Shown here: one piece after another, positions 9,520 to 18,427 of the stretch | Position numbering within the stretch: position 1 is the first letter of the stretch | How the letters are laid out: each line of letters starts with the position of its first letter | Assembly: GCA_948567375.1 (NCBI GenBank) | Contig: OX419757.1 | Location: 57,099,665-57,163,664 of the forward strand | Length of the DNA stretch: 64,000 nt | Reading direction: 5' to 3' | Source: Lunularia cruciata | Lineage: Eukaryota > Streptophyta > Marchantiopsida > Lunulariales > Lunulariaceae | Translations under genes and position numbers: made by a program | The notes under the pieces: generated by a model | Databases searched by the model: none | What the model was told of the DNA's origin: nothing | What the model saw: only the letters and a program-made list of their open reading frames with translations

Positions 9520-10743
9520 ATGGTGAGACAGATGAGGAGATGGTGCCAAGTTGGCATGCATCGGCCTTTCTATGTATATTTGCAGAGGCATTGGTTGGTA
9601 TCTCTCTCAGCGCATACAGGAGGAGTTATTGAGGTCACAGATCCAGAGAGTGAAGATATCGGTACAGTTCAGCGAGACATTCATGATGATGTCTTAGTGA
9701 TGGACTATCTTCGCACTAGTGTTGTGGGTGGCACAATTGGGGCCAAGGAGAGAGACCGTGTTCTTCAGCGAGCCAGACGGTTCAGATTGGAGGGTAGACA
9801 CCTTTTGCGTGTATGGGAGGATGGTAGAGTGCGAGTGGTACCACTTCCATCACAGAGACCATAGTTGGTCCGTCATGCTCATGAGGAGCTAGGACATTTT
9901 GGAGTAAAGCATACGTATAGCTTACTCCAAAGTCATTATTGGTGGCGCGGTATGCAGATTGAGGTACAGCAATTTGTTGCCAGATGTGTGGTTTGTGACC
10001 AAGTTAGAGCATCATTCAATGCTCCTATGCCACAATTACACCCATTACTTATCATGGGATTGGGTTATCGTTGGAGTTTGGACTTTGCTGGACCTTTACC
10101 GCTGACTGTGAGACATCATCTGTATGTTTTGGTGATGGTGGAGCACTTCTCCAAGTGGATTGAGTTGGTGGCACTTCCTGACAAGTCTAGTGAAGGGACA
10201 ACTTACTTGTTCCTAGATCAAGTTCTTAGTCATTTTGGTGCACCAGCTGAGGTTTTGACTGATCAGGGTACAGAGTTCTTGGGGGAGTTTCAAGTCTTGT
10301 GTGACAAGGCTTTGATTGATCATCGTACTACATCCCGAGATCACCCTAAGGCAGATGGCTAAGCAGAGAGAGTGGTTCAGACGGTGAAGAGAGGATTGCA
10401 AAAGTATGGTTTGCAGAGAGGCCACTTGGGAGATTGGGATCTCCAATTACCTTGGTTGGCCATGGGCTTTCGGTTCAGCCGGCAAGCCTCCTTAGCATCC
10501 TTCTCTCCATACTTTCTACTCTATGGACGAGATCTAGATTTACCTGCAACCATTTGTCAATATACTATTGTAGTTTTGGACTTGGATGACCCTGATGTAT
10601 GGATGAGCGCATGTTCTCAGCGGGCAGAGATCTTTCGGAGAGTGATGCCGATGGCTTTTGAGAACTTGGTGATTGCTCAGCATAGAGATACTTTACACTA
10701 TGCTACCATTCAAGGAGGAGGTTATAGACCCTCAATCCGTTGA
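9520..10743 (+). pseudogene. Integrase of the DNMT retrotransposon
   Basis: Joins element cDNA to chromosomal DNA. The zinc-binding HHCC region is about 9868-10005 (HEELGHFGVKH, then CVVCDQV). The catalytic core keeps all three acidic residues: Asp at 10081 (DFAGPLP), Asp at 10261 (DQGTEF) and Glu at 10366 (AERVVQ, after a TAA at 10360 where Gln is expected). The block to about 10560 (YFLLYGRDLDLP) is the usual core end. TAG at 9862 and TGA at 10741 also break it. It continues without a new start into the PHD-bearing tail. Confidence 0.88.
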
Positions 10744-11118
10744 TTTCATCCAGGCGACTATGTATATCTACAGTAGACAGCACCGATGACACTTGATGTT
10801 TGTACAGGCCGCACTATCTTGAGAGTGCGTGAGGTTTTGCCATCTGGAGTCCTTGTGTTAGAAGGACGTGATGGTGTTGTTTGGAAGGATCATGTGCGCA
10901 ATTGTGCGCCATGCCACCTCCCAAACATTTATGGTACTATGGACCCAAGCTTGGCACTTGTATGTGCATGCTTGAGGTGTATGTTATGTGGCTCTTCTGG
11001 TGGAGTTGCTACTATGTTAGTGTGTGATAGCTGTTCGAGAGGATGGCTTATGGCATGTATGACTCCTCCCCTCATGGTGGTTCCTCAAGGACAGTGGTTA
11101 TGTCCTAGATGTACTTGA
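10744..11118 (+). pseudogene. Integrase C-terminal tail ending in a PHD finger
   Basis: The post-integrase region (FHPGDYVYLQ, then VLVLEGRDGVVWKDHV) is followed by a zinc finger at 10978-11112. Cys pairs are C-x2-C (CMLC), C-x2-C (CDSC), a single Cys after RGW, and a final C-x2-C (CPRC), with PPL and VP-x-GQW between. This is the PHD layout CxxC...CDxC..GWH..C..PPL..VPxGxWxCPxC. The expected His ligand is Leu (ctt, 11047-11049), so this copy is probably damaged. PHD fingers usually bind the histone H3 tail, so it sits where chromoviruses carry a chromodomain. The frame ends at TGA 11116-11118, next to the element's 3' end. Confidence 0.85.
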
Positions 11119-11287
11119 CCTATAGCTAGTTCATTCTTTATATGGTATAGATTGCAGACAGGCAACTAACGATGGGGCTCCATAGCACCCAGCCTCCTGA
11201 TCTTTGCCCATTAGAGGATATACCATATACTTAGAGTAGATGGCTATCTAGAGTTAGAGGGACCTAACCGCCAGCTAGGGGGGCGAT
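11119..11287 (+). other. 3' untranslated region with inverted repeat and polypurine tract
   Basis: Contains an 11-bp perfect inverted repeat, tatatggtata (11139-11149) and tataccatata (11219-11229), enclosing about 70 bases. A polypurine tract aggggggcga (11277-11286) lies just before the LTR start TGTGGCAC at 11288. This tract is the main evidence for placing the LTR start at 11288. Confidence 0.7.
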
Positions 11288-11840
11288 TGTGGCACTTTAG
11301 AGTCTATGTATGACTTATGTGTGAGTTGTGCTTCTATAGTGTATGATGTTGACAGCAATGTATGTTGTGTAGCAATGTATATACGCACGATAGCTGTCAT
11401 GCCATTTGTAGTTCTACATCTAGATGCTCGAACACTGGAGGTCCAGTGATAGTAGTTAGAGTTATTCTAGCAGTTTCTCAGAGACTACTTTCCGACGGTT
11501 AGATTTTGTGTTTGGGGTATTGACTTCACGGTGGGGCCCACCGTCACTTTGCACCGTTTGCACCATCAAGTGTGCCGTCAGCGGGACCGTTAGGGTTTTA
11601 GTGCTAGCTCGAGTCCCAAGAGTATAGTTTCGAAGTGAGCTCCAAAGAGCTCACTTCTCTGATGTTGAGCCTTTGAGTTCCTAGCTATGGTGGACAAAGG
11701 CCGGCGAGCGTCACCTGGATTCTCTATACTTGAGTGGGTGTGGCTTGACTGTAATCAATGCCCAGTTGTTGGCAGTTTATAGAGTGAGAGATCAAGTACT
11801 GATCTGAGTTGAGTTGAGTTGAGAGTGTTATGCAATCTTA
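11288..11840 (+). repeat. Full-length LTR of the DNMT retrotransposon
   Basis: Runs from TGTGGCAC after the polypurine tract to ...tgcaatctta. Positions 11395-11837 match the 5' fragment at 1479-1915, and 11288-11390 match the fragment at 11845-11947, so this copy contains both halves. The exact 3' end is uncertain by a few bases. Confidence 0.8.
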
Positions 11841-11844
11841 TTAT

Positions 11845-11947
11845 TGTGGCACTTTAGAGTTTATGTATGACTTATGTGTAAGTTGTGCTTCTATAGTGTA
11901 TGATGTTGACAACGATGTATGTTGTGTAGCGATGTATATACGCATGA
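11845..11947 (+). repeat. LTR start fragment after the full LTR
   Basis: Repeats the first 103 bases of the full LTR (11288-11390) with a few transitions. It follows the full LTR after four bases. It ends at cgcatga, and chromovirus integrase resumes after CAAAGA (11948-11953). Confidence 0.85.
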
Positions 11948-11953
11948 CAAAGA

Positions 11954-14440
11954 TGAGAACCCTTGGCATCTCATGATGTTTGAAGATTGTATCAAAGTAG
12001 ATCTGGGCCAACATTGGAGCATCCACAATATCCATGATAGGAGCCAAGTGGATTTAGTAGTTGAGCCTATCAATAAATACAACAATTGTTGTATGGCCTT
12101 GGTCCGTCTTTGGAAAAGATGTGATGAGATTTAAGCTCACACGTTCTCATCAAGAACAAAGAATTGGGAATGGTGGAAGGATTCCACTAGGTTTTTGGTT
12201 ATTGGCCTTGTTGAATTGGCAATTCTCACAAGATTGGACAAACTCTCAAACTTTGCATGTCATGTTGGACCACAATTATTGTCATTGTACTCATTGGTAA
12301 AGTCATGCACTTCTTCAAGTCATAGGTCTCCTAGAGGTGGAACATAGACTTGATTCTTGCAAAATAGGAGGCCATCCTTGAAGGAAAAGGTGTCATATGC
12401 CTTATCATGTGCTGCAAGGGGACTTTGGACAAGATGAAATAAGTGATTGTGTTGTAGAGTAGTCTTAAAGTCTATATGTACCTTGGAGTTTGTTGACACC
12501 ATGGTGATTATTGCTATTAGAAGAGACTCAAGAAGAATCTGCAAATCAGATCATTGTGATAGAGCATTGGAGATGACCTGGAACTTTCTAGGTTAGTTTC
12601 TACTCTAGTTTGATGTTAAATAATTGTAGTTGTTCCTTCCATCAATGATGCCAACTCTTCATATGTTCCATATGTAAGGTCTGCAATAAGGGTTTATGAT
12701 CATTTCACATGATCACTTGTTTCCTCAAGAGGTAATGTTACCACACCTTTGTTGCACATACCATTGCACGTTGTTCTTTATCTTGGGCAAAATAATTCAC
12801 TTTGATGCATTGAGTTATTGGGATACAAAGGCAAGATAATGAAATCCATATGGAAATCCATGTTGCAACATATCTCCAATTGAAAGTTAAAATTATCAAA
12901 ATCAACCATACAATATAATTGAGGATCATATGGTTGGTTGTGAAGACATCATATATTTTAGTTTCTTGAATGCTTATCCTTGCTTTGTGGTCTGCTTAAA
13001 CTTTACTATTTTTCTATAGAGATCAATCAATGGTGTGGCCACATGAGAAAAATATTGGATGAACCATTGGTAAAAGTTTTCCAATCCATTAAATACCCAA
13101 ACTTATGTGACATCCTTGGAAGTAGGCCAATCGTTAATGGCCTTGATTTTCTCTTCTTCTATCTTGATCTCCTCCATTGAGATCTTATGACCTAAGAAGG
13201 TAACTTTCTTTTGAAAAAAGGTACACTTGTACTTCTTGCAATAGAACTTTCACTAGTGTAGTTTTCTTAAGACTTCTCATAAGTGGTTTTTGTGTTCTAC
13301 CTTGTTTTTATTATAAATTAAGATATCATCCAAGGATACCAACACATATTGGTCCAATAGCCCCTTCAACACCCAATGCATTTGATCCATGAGCATTAGT
13401 GATCCCAAAAGGTAAAACTCTCCACTCAAAATACCCATACCATGTACAAAAGGTGGTCTTTTGCATATCCTCCCTATCAATGACAATATGCCAATAGCCA
13501 CTTCAAAGATCCAACTTTGAGAAGGATCATGCTCCACTTAATTTATCCAACAAGTCATCATTTTGAGGCAAAGGAGATGCAAGGGATACTCATTCTTCAT
13601 GGTTTTTTTTACTAATGCCATGGTAGTCAATAGAAAAATCAAAGCCATCCATCCTTCTTTGGTACAAAGAGTATTGGTGCTCCCCATAGAGATGTACTAT
13701 ATGATATGAAATCCTTGTCCAAAAAATTGTCAATTTTGTTCAAATTTCCTCCAACTCCTTTAGTGAGAGCCAATAGATTGGTCTGCTCACTAGAGCACTA
13801 TCAAGCAATAACTTGATCTTGAAAGGCATACCTTGATTAGATTGTAATCCTTTTGAAAGGTCATTCAAATGAACATCTACAAACTGCCTATTTCCTGATC
13901 AACCATTGGCTTTTGATCCTCATTAAAGGCTCCTTGTGCAACAAGTTTGATCCACATTACAAAAGTAGGGATGTCCTCTTCCAAATCTTGCTTTACAAGT
14001 ACTACACTAACAACTTCCCATCTTGGGATTAATTATTTGTATGTGTCTTACCTAGAGGTGCCAGAAAACCTGATATATAATTCTTACCTTGATATTATAC
14101 TTGACTTTATTGTCGTGCCCAATCAAAATTGAACTTTATGACATCAAGCCAAGGAAGACCTAGAATAATATCACAATGTAAGGGGATATTACAAATATCA
14201 TGTACTTGGAATACTCTTTCCCAATCTAGAATGTAATAAGTTGTGAGGTTCAAAATGCAAAACCCGTTCTACCATCCACCATCACTAATTTGTTGCATAA
14301 TATTGGCTTTATATGAATACTTAATTCCTTTGCTAATTGTATGGACATGCAATTCTCAAAACTTCCAAAATTAACCAAAACTTTACAATCAAGATTGGAC
14401 ACCATATCTTACAAGTGAATCAAACTTGCATAAGTTGAGC
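11954..14440 (-). pseudogene. Chromovirus protease, reverse transcriptase, RNase H and start of integrase
   Basis: Reads right to left. The protease remnant is about 14400-14270 (KVLVNFGSFENC, with the catalytic Asp-Ser/Thr-Gly now Asn-Phe-Gly). Reverse transcriptase is about 13930-13280, with the catalytic strand YVLVSLDDILIY (L-D-D variant) near 13320 and several frameshifts. RNase H remnants run to about 12600. The segment ending FSFKDGLLFCKN...VYVPPLGDL (about 12400-12330) leads into the integrase zinc region. The core begins about 12060 (HHEMPRVLI) and breaks at the insertion point. All parts carry stops. Confidence 0.8.
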
Positions 14441-15590
14441 CTTAAATCCTATTGGAACTAATAAGGTTCTCAATAATTGACTCAATATCTCCTATTGGGA
14501 ATTTTTCCCTAATCATTGTGTTCCACAAATTCCATTTGGGTAACTTGTTAAGGTTGCACATTTTGGAGTGGATATTCAGCAATGTGATGTTCAATTTGGT
14601 AACAATAGAAGCAAACTCCATTTTGTTGCAATCACTTGCAGTCCGCCATGCCAAGTGGTCTTCATTGGATAGCATAAATCTCCATTGGTGCCGGCTTGGC
14701 CACTTGTGCTTGTTGTAGTTGAAATTTTGTTGGAGGTCTAGGTTGAGACCAATTTATGGTAACCAAGGAGTCAAAGCACTCAAGCATATGCATGGCTTCT
14801 TCTAGATGCTTGGATGTGCACATGGTTACTTCCAATTTCGTGCATGATTTCAAGCCTCTCACAAATTGATCCAAAGCTTCATCTTCTTGTATGTTTGGAA
14901 TCAATATCATAATGTGAGAAATGTAACTTCTCATTGAACAAATTACCTCAATTCTGCCAATCAGTCCCGTGTAGCACATGCAACATTTACGTTTTAAAAC
15001 CACCCAATGATTGCATTCTTGAAGTCTTCCCATGTCAAAATTAGAGCAAAGAACTGCCATTGAGTTTACTCTATCCAAAATTGCCACCATAGTTTTGTCG
15101 TGCCATCTAGTTGACTTGAAGTTAAGAGGATTGATCTTTGATCATCTATGAGATTTATGGCTTCAAAATAACATTCACAATCTCTATTGCACCCAATAGA
15201 TTCTTGCCTTCAAAGACCTTTGCTTTTAGGAATTGGACATAATCTTCCCCTTCTCAAAATGTTGCTCTCTCTAATTGCTCTTGTTGTTGCACATCATGAT
15301 CTCTCTTTTCCAACAATTTACTAAGATGCTCAATTTGTTATTGCATAACAATGATAAATTTGGACATCGCCTCCATGACTACTACTCTATCAACTATCAA
15401 CTTGAAATTATCTAGGTGAGCACATAGGTGCAACACATCCAATGCTCTTTTTAAGGTACAATTGGAAGGATCAATGATTCCTTGGACAAGGTGATCATGT
15501 TCAAAATATCTTAGCCAAAGCAAGAAGTGATGAACTGTTAGAAATGGTGCTTTGGTAGCACATGGATACAAAAATCCCAATGGTATGGGA
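14441..15590 (-). pseudogene. Chromovirus gag
   Basis: The capsid-like block (about 15090-14750) includes YISHIMILIPNIQEDEALD followed by QFVRGLKSCTKLEV, typical of Ty3 gag. A zinc knuckle lies at about 14612-14571 and reads C-x2-C-x4-H-x4-Y, so the last Cys is mutated to Tyr. Upstream pieces towards 15590 are in several frames and include short stretches of probable N-terminal gag. Confidence 0.78.
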
Positions 15591-15630
15591 GAGACTAATT
15601 TGGTGGTCCATAGTTTCCATTCATCTTATT

Positions 15631-15648
15631 CCTACTTTGATGTACCAA
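15631..15648 (-). promoter_or_regulatory. Primer-binding site of the chromovirus
   Basis: Directly inside the 5' LTR, the minus strand reads ttggtacatcaaag. This is close to the initiator tRNA-Met site TGGTATCAGAG, with an extra base. Confidence 0.55.
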
Positions 15649-16141
15649 TGTAAAAGACCAAGGAGAGAAATAGGAGAATAGAAGATAGAAGAGAAAGTCA
15701 AATTGGAAATACTTAAGTGAGTGAAACTCCAAATGCCTAGCATGAGCTTGGGCTTTGGTACTTATAGCAATGCAATACAAGGCTCATAAGAAGCTTCCAA
15801 AGAAGATTCCTTCTCAGATTGTTACCTTGGAGTGCAAGGCAAGCTACTTGAGAAGTTGCCAAGGAAGTTTCCTTCTAGAAGCCATTTACTTGGCGTACAA
15901 GCTAAGCTAGCCATTAATTTGATGTCCAAGTTACCCTTCCTTGGAAGGTACTTAGAAGCTTCTTACCTCAAATTTTCCTAGATGCTTCTAGGGTATTCTA
16001 CCACAAAACTTCTTAAACACTTCTAGCATATTCTTAGCATTCATAGATTATGCTACTTCTACCTCATTTTTTAATATATGTAGTTGATTATAATAACTCT
16101 CTAGCTTTTACAAACTATTTTGCTTACTCTTTATTATTACA
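15649..16141 (-). repeat. 5' LTR of the chromovirus
   Basis: Begins TGTAAAAGACC and ends ATTATTACA on the plus strand, flanked by CATAC at 16142-16146. It matches 78-554 throughout. It is also related to the solo LTR at 41644-42054, so the family has other copies. Confidence 0.9.
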
Positions 16142-16146
16142 CATAC

Positions 16147-18427
16147 TATGCACAAAGCTAGTGTAATACATAATCTTTAGGCACTCATCCTAGTATTGGG
16201 GAAGTAGTAGTTCCATGAGTTGCAGTGTTATTCACACCAAATGAATCACAAAGTGTGTTTCTTCCTTTACTTGCACTTGGATTGATTAAACCAATCTTTA
16301 TTTAACTTTGGTATGCACTTTTGGTAAAGTCTTTGCCTCACACTCCACATTGACTTTTGCTTTACCTACAACTTCAACTACTCATTCTTCTTCAAACCAA
16401 AGATCTTTGGTTTTGTATTGAACTTTGGGCCAAAGTTCTTCATCTTGAATGTAATTGAGGTGCTGATGTTCTTCTTCTTGGACACGCACTTTTGGATTTG
16501 GACTAGGAATTTCTTTGACATGAGTTGTGGCTCCTCTTACACCTCTACTTCTCCTTCTTGTTTTACTTCTTTCTCCTACTCCTCTTGCAAGTCCAAATTT
16601 GGAGCCAATTGTGCATCTTCATATTAGTCTTCTTCCCACACTTTGGAAGTGGATCCTTGCTCCTCTTCTTCTTCCTCTTCTTCTTTAGTGTCCTTTGCCT
16701 CTACTTCCAATGAAGACACTTCAATCACCTCTGCACTCAATTGTAGCATCTTCATTTGTCTCTATGGTTTTTAAAGAATGCCTCTCTTCCTCTTGGTGAC
16801 CTTTGGAGTTGTATTCTCTTCCTCCACCAATAGAAATTTAATGGTTTTTCCTTACTCAACATTGGCTTCAAGATATTTCTTGATAAGTGATCATCCTTTG
16901 TGTTGTGATGCAAAGTAGCATTTAGAGTGAAATTGGGTTAGGAATTTCTTGCACTACTCTTTGGTAAGTAAATTTGTCATCATATAAAATTGGATGGAAA
17001 ATGACACCCAATAGGTTTCTCCTCCCTCCAACACAAAGTCTTTAAATAGCATTCTTATTTGAAATAGAACATCTATGCCCAATTTACTACCTCCTCTCAA
17101 TATATTTAGTCAAAGAAGACATAATTGGTATGAGTCCAATAGGTTGTTCACTTTGGCATAAAAAATTTCATAATTGCCTCTATAATTGCCCTTTAAGCTA
17201 GATCTTTGTAGTTGTTAACTCTAGACTCATTATTCTTTCACCTTTTACATTGAAGGTTGTCTTAATCTCATAGATCAGCTCCCATTCAAAACACTTTTCA
17301 TCTATTATTAGTCTCCTACTTGTCCTACATCCCAATTGAATACCATCTTTTGGTATTCTTTTGTCCAATTGAATGGATTTCCTCTCAAATCCCCCAAAGT
17401 CTTTGCCTTCTTTCCTTTCATATCATGGATGATAATGAAGTCAATCAATTTCTAGTTCCATAGCAAGAACTCAAAATGCTTGCTCTAATGACTTTGACCC
17501 TACAATAGATGGCCCGTATGTGGAAAATTAATGCTCAAAGAATAACTTTGGGGACCTTGCTATAATTTATGGGAGTGAAGACCACGTTGCCTATTGGATA
17601 TGGATGAAACTGAGTGCAAAGACTAGGATGACTTCGAGTGATGGACCACTCCAAAAATTAAGAATACTACAAATGTCTATTAAGACTTAGGGAATTTCAC
17701 TCAATTGACTTTGAAGATGAAATTGCTTTGATGGAAAGTGAAATTTGTTAGTGTGCACTTGGTTTTATAATCAAATTCTTTGGTCATTCTTCAATCATTC
17801 TATGGTTTAGGGGTTGGTGTGCACTCCTCATCTGTACATATGAAGCCTTTGGTGGATAGCAAGCCATCCTTTTCCTTACATGTTATGTTCTTGGTGAATT
17901 TTATTTCTCCACACATGCAAAACATTCCTTGAGCAATCACTCTCACACATGTAAAGCCTTTGCCAAATGTGAATAATGTTCATGAATGCTAACAGTCTTC
18001 AATGACAATTCTTTGTCTAGGTGGTGGTACATTCAAATCTGTGTACGGTCCTTTGATTATATGGGCACTCAAACTCAAAGGCACTTATACATGTATTCTT
18101 TGCTGTTGACCATCATTAGGTCCTATCCTACTCGACATCCTTTTCTCCAAATACCTTTGGCTTTGTACTCCTTTTTGGAATTTTTCCTACTATGACATCA
18201 CTATAAATGACACCCTTACTAAGGGAGTTTTCTTTCTGAACAATCAATTATTGGGTAACGTCCTCACAAACAAGAATAATTTAGTCAGAAAATTTGAATT
18301 TTGTGAAAATGTATGCACCACACATAGTGTAAAATATATTTTCCATACATGTCGTGTTGGAAAAATCTAATCTGATGCAAAAATGCCAGGTCGGGAAAAT
18401 CTAACCACATAAATTTGGAGTGTTACA
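16147..18427 (-). pseudogene. Decayed coding remnant with an acidic stretch, probably from a transposon
   Basis: The minus strand keeps recognisable codon structure but many stops. One stretch (about 16740-16600) encodes a Glu-rich run (DTKEEEEEEEEQGS), followed by Lys- and Glu-rich pieces to about 16400. Around 17200-16900 are pieces such as NYEIFYAKVNNLLDSYQLC and LFKDFVLEGGETYWVS. I do not recognise the protein. The right edge reads gagtgttaca, which on the minus strand is TGTAACACTC, a plausible LTR start. The chromovirus inserted at its left side. Confidence 0.45.

Larger units (their letters stand above)
1479..11947 (+). mobile_element. Ty3/gypsy retrotransposon carrying a DNA methyltransferase and a PHD finger
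   Basis: Inserted into the integrase of the chromovirus. The interrupted frame reads through once the insert and one copy of CAAAGA (1473-1478, 11948-11953) are removed. Order of contents: 3' part of an LTR, primer-binding-site-like sequence, about 1 kb leader, gag (split by a solo LTR), protease, cytosine methyltransferase, reverse transcriptase/RNase H, integrase, PHD finger, polypurine tract, one full LTR, and then the first 103 bases of another LTR. Without the solo LTR it is about 9.8 kb, long for Ty3/gypsy. All coding parts carry stops, mostly TAG or TGA at expected Gln or Arg codons. By eye the LTR copies differ at roughly 8% of sites, mostly transitions. Confidence 0.9.
78..16141 (-). 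mobile_element. Old Ty3/gypsy chromovirus, interrupted by a younger insertion
   Basis: A complete but decayed LTR retrotransposon reading on the minus strand. Related LTRs lie at 78-554 and 15649-16141, and a perfect 5-bp target duplication CATAC lies at 73-77 and 16142-16146. From right to left the body encodes gag, zinc knuckle, protease, reverse transcriptase, RNase H, integrase and a chromodomain, which marks a chromovirus. Its integrase is split by a second retroelement (1479-11947). Without that insertion the element is about 5.6 kb, a normal chromovirus size. Every domain carries stops or frameshifts, so it is dead. Confidence 0.9.

Noticed and set aside
11395-11949. LTR defined as TGTCA...TGACA (555 bp) with a 4-bp duplication AAGA
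   Set aside because: Attractive because the ends are inverted repeats, but it leaves the polypurine tract 107 bases away from the LTR and needs both a deletion and an extra copy. Kept as the alternative.
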